In this document: piece after piece, positions 16,820 to 24,872 of the stretch
Position numbering within the stretch: the first letter of the stretch is position 1
Layout: each line of letters begins with the position of its first letter
NCBI RefSeq assembly: GCF_003609605.1
Contig: NZ_MCHY01000006.1
Span: 521,022 to 585,021, forward strand
Source: Ammoniphilus oxalaticus
Lineage (GTDB): Bacteria; Bacillota; Bacilli; Aneurinibacillales; RAOX-1
Direction of reading: 5' to 3'
DNA: 64,000 nt
Made by a program: the position numbers and the translations under genes
Notes under the pieces: model-generated
Database searches by the model: none
Told to the model about the DNA's origin: nothing
Seen by the model: only the letters and a program-made list of their open reading frames with translations

Positions 16820-17395
16820 CTATTTTTGGTTGACATATGTTTTAGTGGCTGGTGGTTCATATGATCGAAATTTGTCAAGTAATTTGCTTGGTTCCGAGTC
16901 GACAAACGCCATTGAAAGATATTTATCGTGCATAAACTGCTCCTTCGCCATATGATTAAGCAGCTCTAGCAGTGGATCGAAGTATTGATTGATGTTTAGG
17001 AGGCCACAAGGTTTTTGATGAAGGCCTAGTTGAGCCCAAGTGAAAATTTCAAAGAACTCTTCTAAAGTTCCTGGTCCACCCGGTAAAGCAATAAACCCAT
17101 CTACAAGTTCTGCCGTCTGAGCTTTCCTCTCATGCATAGAATCGACAATAATTAGCTCTGATAATTTTTTATGAGAAATTTCTCTTCGTTCTAAAAAACT
17201 TGGCATAATCCCAATTACCTCTCCACCTTCTTCTAAAATGGAATCCGCAACTGCACCCATAATGCCAACACTTGCACCGCCGTAGACAAGTGTAATATCG
17301 CGCTTAGCTAGTTCTTTACCCAATTTTTTTGCAGTTTTTATATAAACATCTGATGATCCTTTACTGGAACCACAAAATACAGCTACCTTTTTCAC
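16820..17395 (-). CDS. LOG-family protein (cytokinin riboside-5'-monophosphate phosphoribohydrolase-like)
   Basis: 191 residues. It has the Rossmann-like start VAVFCGSSKGSS, LVYGGASVGIMG, SMHERKAQ and the diagnostic ALPGGPGTLEEFFEIFTW motif. Family members such as YvdD hydrolyse the N-glycosidic bond of AMP or modified adenosine monophosphates. Start is a GTG with AAGGAGG 8 nt upstream. Monocistronic, at the right side of the island and apparently intact. Confidence 0.9.
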   Translation of the reverse strand: MKKVAVFCGSSKGSSDVYIKTAKKLGKELAKRDITLVYGGASVGIMGAVADSILEEGGEVIGIMPSFLERREISHKKLSELIIVDSMHERKAQTAELVDGFIALPGGPGTLEEFFEIFTWAQLGLHQKPCGLLNINQYFDPLLELLNHMAKEQFMHDKYLSMAFVDSEPSKLLDKFRSYEPPATKTYVNQK

Positions 17396-17490
17396 TGTAC
17401 TCGCCTCCTTATGAATTAGCGTTTCTATTATACAAAAGTCCTGATCTTTTGTTAAACTTTTAGGATAATGAATTTTTAGGAGTGGGATAA

Positions 17491-17811
17491 ATGGATGTAA
17501 CCGAATTTCAACAATGGGTGAATGATTATTATGAAGAAAGAGGTTGGTCTGAATTAGATATTTTTATTCGTATTGGTTTTTTAGCAGAGGAAACAGGAGA
17601 AGTAGCACGAGCTATAAGAGCCCTTGAAATTGGAAGGGATAGACCAGACGAAATAACAGAATTATTTGAAGAGAATAGACAGGCCTTAACTGAGGAGTTA
17701 GGAGATGTAATAGGTAACGTAATTGTGATTGCCAATAAATACAAAATTCCGTTGGAAGAAGTGTTTAATCTCCATAAGAAAAAACTCTTAAAACGTTATT
17801 CTAGTGAATGA
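17491..17811 (+). CDS. MazG-like nucleotide pyrophosphohydrolase
   Basis: 106 residues forming a single MazG domain. The metal-binding pattern E-E-x-x-E (LAEETGEVARAIRALE) and a later E-x-x-D (LTEELGDVIGNVIVIA) are present. Such enzymes remove pyrophosphate from non-canonical or damaged NTPs. AGGAGTGGG precedes the ATG. It is common in both chromosomes and phages; here it stands alone, divergent from the LOG gene. Confidence 0.85.
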   Translation: MDVTEFQQWVNDYYEERGWSELDIFIRIGFLAEETGEVARAIRALEIGRDRPDEITELFEENRQALTEELGDVIGNVIVIANKYKIPLEEVFNLHKKKLLKRYSSE

Positions 17812-17852
17812 GTTAGTTTATCATTTTATCTAACGGAAGCAGACCAAAGATC

Positions 17853-17925
17853 GCTGGGTAATCGTGGATCCAGAGAAACAGGAGAGCACTTATGTATGTC
17901 AGCGGTGCCAAAAGAGAATGTATAA
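17853..17925 (+). repeat. ~72-bp repeat, copy B (coding remnant)
   Basis: Partner of copy A at 16068. Reads RWVIVDPEKQESTYVCQRC then QKRM with a stop soon after. It preserves the CQRC knuckle lost in copy A. It lies 30 bp before the DUF3238-like gene. Confidence 0.75.
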
Positions 17926-17954
17926 TAGGGTATAAATAGACGTGGAGGTTCGGT

Positions 17955-18539
17955 ATGGCCAACATAGTAAAAATTAGAGCAAGCGTATTTATTCCAATGT
18001 CTTGGACTGAGCCTAGGAAGGATCCTCAAACAGGGAATACAATCCAATTTCAAGGCGATTCACGTGAATTTACACCGTATGCAGTAAACACTATGCGTTC
18101 TAGAGTTGAACAAGAAATAATTGTGGATTTTTATAAAAGGGAAGTTTTTGCATATTCGGATACGGGTATAACAACTGCAAGAATCATAGCTCCAAATGGT
18201 ATAGTTAATCAAGATGTTGGGAAAGCGAGCACTGAGGGTATTGTTTGCGTTGACATTGAATGGGGAACAAGTGATATTAAATTTAAAATGGAGGCAAGTG
18301 CTAGTAACCCATTAAATCCAAATGCACCCACCGTTGATTATGTGCTAGATGTTCAAGTCAAAGAAGATGGTGTGGTCGATATTAAAGGAGAACATGACGG
18401 ATTTCCTTGTTTTGAATTTTATAAGCAAGTGAATTTTGATGGATTTGAACAAATCTATACACATGACTTCAGGAAAACTGGAGACACTCCAGAGGCAATG
18501 GGCGGGGAAATGGAGTATAGCTTTGAAAGGATACTGTAA
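17955..18539 (+). CDS. DUF3238-like protein
   Basis: 194 residues, no signal peptide. Recognisable pieces are VKIRASVFIPMSWTEP, FQGDSREFTP, the NPLNPNAPTVDYVLDV segment and KGEHDGFPCFEFYKQ, in the order expected of DUF3238 proteins of Bacillales (function unknown, beta-rich). GGAGG precedes the ATG. It looks intact although it stands among fragments, so it may be island cargo. Confidence 0.6.
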   Translation: MANIVKIRASVFIPMSWTEPRKDPQTGNTIQFQGDSREFTPYAVNTMRSRVEQEIIVDFYKREVFAYSDTGITTARIIAPNGIVNQDVGKASTEGIVCVDIEWGTSDIKFKMEASASNPLNPNAPTVDYVLDVQVKEDGVVDIKGEHDGFPCFEFYKQVNFDGFEQIYTHDFRKTGDTPEAMGGEMEYSFERIL

Positions 18540-18698
18540 ATTAAAAGTAATTCATCCTTTTAATAAAATAATCCTCCATCAAAAATGGTGATATTTTATA
18601 CTTTTACAATATCATCCGTTCTATAATCCCCTTCCGTGCGTCTTACTTGATTGAATTAAGCTGTAAGAAAAGGGGGAGAAGGTTATCTGAAATAAACA

Positions 18699-18727
18699 AA
18701 AGAACCCTAGCTATGCTAGGGTTCTTT
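18699..18727. terminator. Terminator beside the flagellin remnant
   Basis: AAAGAACCCTAGC pairs perfectly with GCTAGGGTTCTTT around TAT. It is 10 bp after the stop of the minus-strand flagellin tail, as flagellin genes usually have. Confidence 0.85.
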
Positions 18728-18737
18728 GTTCGATATA

Positions 18738-18794
18738 TTAACGTAATAACTGAAGCACTCCTTGTGTAGCTTGGTTGGCTTGCTTCGGCACTAT
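18738..18794 (-). pseudogene. Flagellin C-terminal fragment
   Basis: On the minus strand the last 18 codons before TAA read SKDIVPKQANQATQGVLQ then LLR. The ending QANQ-x-x-QGVLQLLR is the signature of the flagellin D0 C-terminal helix. Upstream of it the frame is closed and no other flagellin sequence is present, so it is the tail left by a deletion or insertion. Confidence 0.6.
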
Positions 18795-18814
18795 GTCTTT
18801 CGATCATAGAATGA

Positions 18815-18985
18815 CTATATCTTCATCTCAGCGAGATACTGGGCACTTCGAATGTCGGTTGACACCAAACGGATTTCATCATAATTATCGGCAGTTATGT
18901 AATCGTGTTTAGTTTTTTTATCTGAAAGATTGGAAATATAATGTTCGTCATAAGATTTTATCTTGTTGATCATCTTGGACAACAT
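18815..18985 (-). CDS. Small open frame of unknown function
   Basis: 56 codons, MLSKMINKIKSYDEHYISNL and later YITADNYDEIRLVSTDIRSA. Composition looks like real protein, but no ribosome site precedes the ATG and the frame stays open for several codons upstream, so it may be the end of a broken gene. Confidence 0.3.
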   Translation of the reverse strand: MLSKMINKIKSYDEHYISNLSDKKTKHDYITADNYDEIRLVSTDIRSAQYLAEMKI

Positions 18986-19028
18986 GAGCAACTTGCACTG
19001 AGATAAATCGAATTCGGAGGGATATTAT

Positions 19029-19313
19029 ATGGAAGAAGCAAGAATAGGGGGAGGGCAAAGCTCGAAAGAACGCGTTCGAAAAACGAGGTCTGACAAAAGG
19101 ATTAGTGTTAAAACTAATTTGACTAAAGAATCACACACGCTACTTAATCGATTAGGTATGACAGTCGGCAAACCCAAAACCGCGCTGGCAACTGAAATAG
19201 TGGAGACGCTCCTACGAAACCCAACGTTTGTCGTATGGATCCAGGACAAATACAATGTGGCCGATGAATTTAGATTAACACCGACCACTATTGATGGAAA
19301 AATAAAATATTAG
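19029..19313 (+). CDS. Small basic protein, possible ribbon-helix-helix DNA-binding protein
   Basis: 94 residues with GGAGGG before the ATG. A basic N-terminus (SSKERVRKTRSDKRISVKTN) followed by LTKESHTLLNRLGMTVGK and a helix (ALATEIVETLL) resembles the strand-helix-helix of RHH/CopG-type proteins; this is a structural guess. Homologs are typical of phages and plasmids. Its stop overlaps the end of a convergent zinc-ribbon remnant by 4 bp. Confidence 0.45.
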   Translation: MEEARIGGGQSSKERVRKTRSDKRISVKTNLTKESHTLLNRLGMTVGKPKTALATEIVETLLRNPTFVVWIQDKYNVADEFRLTPTTIDGKIKY

Positions 19314-19423
19314 AACCTGGGTAAAGTTTCGCCGATCTTTTTAAATGCTTCATAACACCTTTTGCATAATCCCCAGCCCTTATCTGTAGCTCAAGGCTTA
19401 CCACAGTCAGGACATTTGTACAT
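19310..19423 (-). pseudogene. Four-cysteine zinc-ribbon mini-protein with in-frame TGA
   Basis: From ATG at 19423 the frame reads MYKCPDCGKP, a TGA at 19391-19393, then ATDKGWGLCKRCYEAF and KKIGETLPRF to TAA. The two C-x-x-C knuckles sit on either side of the stop, so only the read-through product would bind zinc. AAAGGACTG precedes the ATG. Most simply a nonsense mutation in a 37-residue protein. Confidence 0.5.
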
Positions 19424-19547
19424 ACAATTCAGTCCTTTCTAAATATTTAATAACCATTATTGGAAGAGATGGAAATTTTTATACCTTATTACTATTATTA
19501 ATAATGTTTAGGTTGCAATTACTATTGGTCCTGTGTTATTTTTAAAA

Positions 19548-19594
19548 AAAGTAACAAATAAAGTAACAAATAAAGTAACAAAAAAGTAACAAAG
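19548..19594 (+). repeat. Four tandem AAAGTAACAAAT repeats
   Basis: GTAACAAA occurs four times at 12, 12 and 11 bp spacing (first G of each unit at 19551, 19563, 19575 and 19586). The ~12-bp period is close to one helical turn, as in iterons or binding arrays. Confidence 0.8.
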
Positions 19595-19812
19595 AAAAGA
19601 AAGCCCCCGAAATGCAAGGGGCACTTCGAGGGTAGTTAATATTAATTCTTATGGGAAAATGTGATAAAAGAAACTAAGAGATACCTTAAGAAACACAATA
19701 AGGCATACCTATAATAATAATATTAAAGTTTACAGGAGTCCATGTTAGCCACGGATCATGGATTTAAGGCAAAATCATGTTGGTAATTGTCGTGTTTTTT
19801 GCATAAATAAAT

Positions 19813-19840
19813 AAGCCTGAGACGGCGAGGTCCCAGGCTT
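19813..19840 (-). terminator. Terminator of OFA transporter gene 1
   Basis: AAGCCTG..GAC pairs with GTC.CAGGCTT. On the minus strand the stem is followed by ATTTATTTAT. Confidence 0.75.
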
Positions 19841-19925
19841 TCGATGATAATTTTTAAATGGATAAGATTAATAGTCATCGGATAAGATCAATAAACATTA
19901 CATGAACAAAGCGGTAAATCTTTTT

Positions 19926-21188
19926 TTAAACAGAGACTTCTTCAACTTCAGTTTCAACTACGCCAGGTTTAACAGGTCTACCCATTCTCGGAATTACAAA
20001 CGTTGCTAGAGCGAATGCGATGAATGATGTACCAGCAGTAATTGTAAAGGCTGCTTGCCATCCTAGCGCAGTTGCTACAGCCGCTCCAACACCACCACCG
20101 AAGATTGCCGCAGTTGCTTTTGCTGCCCAGAAGAATCCATAGTTTTGAGCCGAGTATGCTGTTCCGAACATGTCACTGTTAATGGAAGGGAACAATGCGT
20201 AACTACCACCCCAAGTGAAGAATGCAAGGGCTAAGGCGACGATGAATACAGCAGGACTAATTTTTGATACGATTGGGAATAAGAACAATACAATTGAGTT
20301 AATTAAGAATACGATTGACATTGTTTTGAAACGTCCGATTTTGTCGGAAACCGCGCCCCAGAATGGTCGGCAACCACCGTTTGCAATGTTTTGAATAGAA
20401 ACTGCAATGGTGATCGTAGCTACAGGAATACCAATGCTTTGCGCATATGGCGCGCTGTTCGCTACCAATAGTAATCCACCAAAGTTTACACTAAAGAAAG
20501 CAGTCCATAAGATCCAAAAGTGCGGTGTTTTTAACATTTCTTTAGATGTAAAGTCTTTCGATGTAACAACTTTTTTAGCTTTTGCTCCGCCTGGTTGTTC
20601 AGGGAAACGAATGATAAAAGCAAGTATGATAATGACAATACCTTGGATAAATCCAGTAATCATAAAGGCGGTGCTTACACCTTTTGTAGCCATAACTGAG
20701 CTAATGACAGGTAGGAATGGCAGAACCCCCATACCGTAACCAGCTGCTGTAAAACCAGATGCTAAACCTCTTTTGTCAGGGAACCATCGTGTAGCCGTGT
20801 TAATGGCAGTACCGTAGACGATACCAACACCAGCGCCAGCAAGTGTGTATAGCGCGTAAAGACCAGCTACTGTGTTAACTGTACCCATTAAGGACCATCC
20901 GACAAGAACCATCGCTCCAGAAAGGATTAACATCATTCTTGGACCGAATTTATCAACGAAGTAACCGCCCCCCGGTTGTGAACCTGCTTGGATTACTTGA
21001 GACAGAGTGAAAGCCGTTTGCACGACAGCAAGTGATACACCTAATTTCTCTTTCAGCGGGTTGGAGTAGAGTGTCCAGGAATATTGAACCCCGGAGATCA
21101 TCGCCATGAGTAGTACCGCTAGGACTAAGTGAAACCAGCGATTTTGTAACAAGCCTTGTGGCTGTTGTTGCGTGTGTGCGTTAGTCAT
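19926..21188 (-). CDS. MFS transporter, OFA family (oxalate:formate antiporter-like), copy 1
   Basis: About 420 residues, 12 membrane helices. The ATG at 21188 has AGGAG 8 nt upstream; the longer frame to 21224 lacks one. OFA hallmarks include SGVQYSWTLYSNPLK at the start of helix 1, VDKFGPR in the first cytoplasmic loop, YGTAINTATRWFPDKRG, NGGCRPFWGAVSDKIGR and FFWAAKATAAIFGGG. The Arg of NGGCR and the Lys of WAAKA lie where OxlT has its essential substrate-binding Arg272 and Lys355, by motif position. Likely exchanges oxalate for formate across the membrane; other small carboxylates are possible. Adjacent to a close paralog. Confidence 0.85.
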   Translation of the reverse strand: MTNAHTQQQPQGLLQNRWFHLVLAVLLMAMISGVQYSWTLYSNPLKEKLGVSLAVVQTAFTLSQVIQAGSQPGGGYFVDKFGPRMMLILSGAMVLVGWSLMGTVNTVAGLYALYTLAGAGVGIVYGTAINTATRWFPDKRGLASGFTAAGYGMGVLPFLPVISSVMATKGVSTAFMITGFIQGIVIIILAFIIRFPEQPGGAKAKKVVTSKDFTSKEMLKTPHFWILWTAFFSVNFGGLLLVANSAPYAQSIGIPVATITIAVSIQNIANGGCRPFWGAVSDKIGRFKTMSIVFLINSIVLFLFPIVSKISPAVFIVALALAFFTWGGSYALFPSINSDMFGTAYSAQNYGFFWAAKATAAIFGGGVGAAVATALGWQAAFTITAGTSFIAFALATFVIPRMGRPVKPGVVETEVEEVSV

Positions 21189-21217
21189 ATTACATTCTCC
21201 TTTTTGTTTTGTCATGG

Positions 21218-21231
21218 TGAACATTTGTTCA
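21218..21231. promoter_or_regulatory. Palindrome in the leader of OFA transporter gene 1
   Basis: TGAACATTTGTTCA is a perfect 6-2-6 inverted repeat 30 bp before the ATG, a possible operator. Confidence 0.4.
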
Positions 21232-21383
21232 TGTGTTTCTCTCTATGGCTTAAGTATATACTAACAGAATTCAAATAGCTGTGAACGTTCTATGAAATTC
21301 GACACGATTTGACAAAGATCGCAACGTTTAAAATTGTCAAAAGATATTGAATGGATAGACAAGAGGCGTAAAAGCAGACATAG

Positions 21384-21422
21384 AAAAAGAGCCTGAACCG
21401 ATATAGGCTCAAGGCTCTTTTT
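21384..21422. terminator. Terminator after OFA transporter gene 2
   Basis: GAAAAAGAGCCT pairs with AGGCTCTTTTTC with a second inner GAGCC/GGCTC-like pairing. It separates the tandem transporter genes, so each has its own transcript end. Confidence 0.85.
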
Positions 21423-21539
21423 CCGAAGATCTGTCACGAACGTATAGTAGATCACCCGTATGTCTGGACAATAGATACATGAACAAATATTTAAACGCTG
21501 GCAGTACTGAAATATAAGCCTACTGTTTCGCGTGATAGA

Positions 21540-22790
21540 TTAAGCGATTGCCTTCTCTGGCTCTTCTTTTGGCTGTTTCTTCGGTTTACCCATTCGCGGA
21601 ATGACGAAAGTGGCTAACGCAAAAGCGACGAATGAGGTTGCCGCGGTAATCGTAAAAGCTGCTTGCCAGCCGAGCGCTGTTGCAACAGCGGCGCCTACGC
21701 CACCGCCAAAAATGGCTGCAGTCGCTTTGGCGGCCCAAAAAAATCCATAGTTTTGAGCCGAGTAGGCGGTTCCAAACAGGTCACTGTTAATGGACGGGAA
21801 GAGAGCGTAACTTCCGCCCCAAGTAAAGAAGGCCAAAGCTAGCATTACGATGAATAGTCCACTGTTTATCTTAGAAACGATGGGGAAGAAGAATAGGACA
21901 ATTGAATTGATAAGGAAAACGATAGACATTGTTTTAAACCGACCAATCTTGTCCGAAACTGCGCCCCAGAAAGGACGACAACCTCCATTACAAATGTTCT
22001 GAATGGAAACTGCGATTGTAATTGTCGCCATCGGAATGCCAATGCTTTGCGCATAAGGAGCGCTGTTAGCAACCAGGAGCAGCCCTCCGAAATTGACGCT
22101 GAAGAAAGCGGTCCATAGAACCCAAAAGTGTCCTGTTTTTAACATCTCTTTTGAAGTAAAGTCATTTTCAGTAATGACTTTCTTGCCGCTTGTTTGTTGG
22201 GCAGGGAACCGAATGACAAAGGCGAGCAGAATAATTACAATACCTTCAATAAATCCAGTAATCATAAAGGCGCTGCTTACACCTTTAGTAGCCATAACTG
22301 AGCTGATAATTGGCAGGAAGGGAAGAACCCCCATTCCATACCCAGCGGCTGTAAAACCAGATGCCATCCCTCTTTTGTCAGGGAACCACCTCGTAGCCGT
22401 GTTAATTGCGGTGCCATAGACGATTCCAACCCCAGCGCCGGCTAATGTGTATAGCGCGTAAAGACCGGCTACTGTGTTGACCATACCCATTAACGACCAA
22501 CCAACTAAAACCATTACTCCGGAAATGATTAACATCATTCTCGGACCAAATTTGTCGACGAAGTACCCGCCGGTTGGTTGTGAACCAGCTTGAATTACTT
22601 GAGATAGCGTAAATGCAGTTTGCACGACCGCTAGTGACACACCTAACTTGTCTTTTAACGGATTAGAATATAATGTCCACGAATATTGCACCCCTGAAAT
22701 CATGCACATCAATAGAACGGCGCAGACCAAATGAAACCAACGATTTTGCAGTAATCCGCCGGATGACTGCTCTGCATGTGAGTTGCTCAT
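21540..22790 (-). CDS. MFS transporter, OFA family (oxalate:formate antiporter-like), copy 2
   Basis: 416 residues and nearly the same sequence as copy 1 over the membrane part, differing mainly in the N-terminus, the central loop (QQTSGKKVITENDF) and the C-terminal tail. The Arg in NGGCR and Lys in WAAKA are kept. AGGAGA lies before the ATG. The codon choices differ much more than the proteins, so the duplication is not recent. Separate terminators and different palindromes upstream suggest distinct regulation, for example different oxalate levels or a formate-specific role. Confidence 0.85.
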   Translation of the reverse strand: MSNSHAEQSSGGLLQNRWFHLVCAVLLMCMISGVQYSWTLYSNPLKDKLGVSLAVVQTAFTLSQVIQAGSQPTGGYFVDKFGPRMMLIISGVMVLVGWSLMGMVNTVAGLYALYTLAGAGVGIVYGTAINTATRWFPDKRGMASGFTAAGYGMGVLPFLPIISSVMATKGVSSAFMITGFIEGIVIILLAFVIRFPAQQTSGKKVITENDFTSKEMLKTGHFWVLWTAFFSVNFGGLLLVANSAPYAQSIGIPMATITIAVSIQNICNGGCRPFWGAVSDKIGRFKTMSIVFLINSIVLFFFPIVSKINSGLFIVMLALAFFTWGGSYALFPSINSDLFGTAYSAQNYGFFWAAKATAAIFGGGVGAAVATALGWQAAFTITAATSFVAFALATFVIPRMGKPKKQPKEEPEKAIA

Positions 22791-23331
22791 GATGATAGTC
22801 TCCTTTATGCATGGTGTCTGTTAATCGTAAGGTCATGTATTACTGTCCATATTTTTACTATACTCGATTACTTCCTTATTAAGTGTGAACACTTAATGAA
22901 TATTGCGAATATTCAACTAATTCATTTTTAATAGCGTAATAAAGGTAGTAATTTTCTCAAAACTAGATTTTAAATGGGTTACTGTAAAAATTGAACAATT
23001 ACGCCTAATTTTATCCGGCGATTAACATAAGGATAATCGTAAAAATATAAAAGTGGATCTGAACAATGTAAAGTAGGGAACAACTGGCGGTTTGTTGATA
23101 AAGGTCGAAAAATGACGAAAGATTAATCGACAACAGGCCTTCTGCTATGCTTTACAATGGTGTTATAATTAGAGTATATCCATTCGAATGGATGGTAGTG
23201 GGATACATTGTATATCGAGGCTGTTGTATAAATGGTTTTTTTATTAGAAGAAATGTAGGACATACATTATCTTGAATATATTTTTTACTTTTGGAAAAGT
23301 GACAGTAGTTGAAATTAGGGGAGGGGTATCC
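22791..23331. other. 540-bp divergent intergenic region
   Basis: Apart from the palindrome at 22878 and the ribosome site of the downstream gene (GGGGAGGGG at 23317), the stretch is AT-rich with no protein-like frame. TATAAT-like elements occur (for example near 23164) but no clear paired -35 was found. Confidence 0.4.
22878..22897. promoter_or_regulatory. 20-bp palindrome upstream of OFA transporter gene 2
   Basis: ATTAAGTGT-GA-ACACTTAAT is a perfect 9-2-9 inverted repeat about 88 bp before the ATG, in operator position. Confidence 0.55.
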
Positions 23332-23910
23332 ATGAAGGCGGAGGAAGTAAAAAAGATGCGATTTGACCAATTGATTGTCGTCAATGGTCTCATCCTGACA
23401 GTCGTAACGATCTATCTCATCTTAGCCAATGTTCTTCATATTACGGTTACGAGCTTATTTTTAGTGATTGGCGCGATTGCCTTAATACAGGGGGTTGCTG
23501 GTTTAGTCAGGATGGATGAAGCAAAATCAATAATTCCCATCTTTGGACAAGTTGCCGCATATGAAAAAGAAAAGCTTGGCGACCAAGAGTGGAGACGGCA
23601 ACGGATCGTTGGTTGCGTCTGGAATGCGGTCGTTAGCGGCATCTTTTTAATACAAGCGTACATGCATAGAGGTTCTTTGGATACAATCGCTGAAATTGAC
23701 TACCCTATTTTGCTTATTTTTGTGTTTCTTGCTCTTACCGTTTTAAATTTTAGTATGCTGATGCATTTTCGTAAGATTGATCATGCCGAGGCAAAAGTTG
23801 AGTTTAACTATAGTATGTGGAGGGCCCAGTTAGACGCGGTCTTAATCATCGTGACGTTTGGTTTCGTCATGTTTACTTTCACCGTTTTTTATTTTATGAC
23901 TGTCAATTAA
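23332..23910 (+). CDS. Four-helix membrane protein, paralog 1
   Basis: 192 residues from the ATG at 23332 (GGGGAGGGG 6 nt upstream). It has about four hydrophobic helices, with a conserved cytoplasmic segment between helices 2 and 3 (SIIPIFGQVAAYEKEKLG then RIVGCVWNAVVSGIFL) and LLMHFRK-like residues after helix 3. It is clearly homologous over its length to the gene at 24873. Not assigned to a known family. The gene has a terminator directly after it. Confidence 0.65.
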   Translation: MKAEEVKKMRFDQLIVVNGLILTVVTIYLILANVLHITVTSLFLVIGAIALIQGVAGLVRMDEAKSIIPIFGQVAAYEKEKLGDQEWRRQRIVGCVWNAVVSGIFLIQAYMHRGSLDTIAEIDYPILLIFVFLALTVLNFSMLMHFRKIDHAEAKVEFNYSMWRAQLDAVLIIVTFGFVMFTFTVFYFMTVN

Positions 23911-23923
23911 ATTTAAAAGATTT

Positions 23924-23969
23924 AAAGCCTGGAAAATCGTATCTATACGAATCGTTCCAGGCTTTTTTT
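23924..23969 (+). terminator. Terminator after membrane paralog 1
   Basis: AAAGCCTGGAA pairs with TTCCAGGCTTT followed by a T-run; it also sits just after the stop of the convergent lipoprotein gene. Confidence 0.9.
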
Positions 23970-23973
23970 ACGT

Positions 23974-24546
23974 TTAATCTTTTTCGATCAGCGTTAATGC
24001 AGCGACATCATATTTGTATTCGATATCTCGATGCTGCTCATCAACAACCTCAATTTCAAAAATTGATTTTCCATTTTTCATTTTTAATTTCCATTCAAAA
24101 ATACGGTATTCCGGCCCTGCGTCTTCTAGTGTTTGATCGATGAGGGCTTGTATTTTATTCACATCGTCTAAGCTAATCGCGCCTGTTTTTTGATGCTGCT
24201 CTTGTTTTTGTTCTTGCTTCATGATGCTTCCGTCTTGTGGATTAAATTTTATTTCATATTTGCTCTGCTCATCGTAACCTTCGACTTCATATTGATATGA
24301 TCCGTTTTTGGGTTCCAATTCGATCTCATCGACCTTTGCCTCAGGATATTGATCGAGGAAAGCTTGATAAGCTTGCTGTGGTGTGAACTTAATATCTTCA
24401 TATTGAATCGCTGCGGGATTGCTTGATGATCGTTCCTCCTGAATCGGTTCGGTTTCGGTAGTCGGATTGGCTGGCTCTTGTCCACTTGAACAGGCGACTA
24501 GCAGGCTAGCGAATAAGAACGCGGGAAGCGCCCATTTTTCTATCAT
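23974..24546 (-). CDS. Lipoprotein with two PepSY-like domains
   Basis: About 190 residues from the ATG at 24546 (TTGGAGG 8 nt upstream). Signal peptide with lipobox LVAC. Two repeats follow: the first FTPQQAYQAFLDQYPEAKVD with YQYEVEGYDEQSKYEIKF and a DGSI turn, the second SLDDVNKIQALIDQTL with FEWKLKMKNGKSIFEIEV. This is the PepSY layout of a helix plus strands. PepSY lipoproteins are thought to restrain proteases outside the cell; role here unproved. Flanked by the two membrane paralogs. Confidence 0.7.
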   Translation of the reverse strand: MIEKWALPAFLFASLLVACSSGQEPANPTTETEPIQEERSSSNPAAIQYEDIKFTPQQAYQAFLDQYPEAKVDEIELEPKNGSYQYEVEGYDEQSKYEIKFNPQDGSIMKQEQKQEQHQKTGAISLDDVNKIQALIDQTLEDAGPEYRIFEWKLKMKNGKSIFEIEVVDEQHRDIEYKYDVAALTLIEKD

Positions 24547-24872
24547 TTTAGCTACCTCCAATTTTTAACAAATTATATTTTACAACATTATATCATGGTC
24601 GATTGATGATACACAAACTAATTCGAATCATAGTTCCGATCAAAAAAACATGAATTTTTCCGAAGAAAATACTGAAAAAACAGTTAATTCACTTCTAAAA
24701 ACATGCAAATAGATGGTATAATAGAAGAGGCAGAAAGGAAATGAATGCGATTACATCATCTGTTCTCATCGAGATACACAGTCGGTGGGGAAACAAGTTT
24801 CCTTTAGCGCTACTACTTGATCGATCCCAATCAAAAGCGAACTCAATTTTTAATAAAAAGGAGGATTAATCA

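Larger units (their letters stand above)
19424..19925. other. 500-bp non-coding stretch at the right edge of the island
   Basis: It holds the AAAGTAACAAAT repeats, a small hairpin (AGCCCC/GGGGC near 19602-19622) and the terminator of the OFA transporter gene. No protein-like frame is seen. It probably contains the island/chromosome junction, but no att repeat was recognised. Confidence 0.4.

Noticed and set aside
19548..19594. CRISPR array
   Set aside because: The units are direct 12-bp repeats without spacers, and no cas genes are present.
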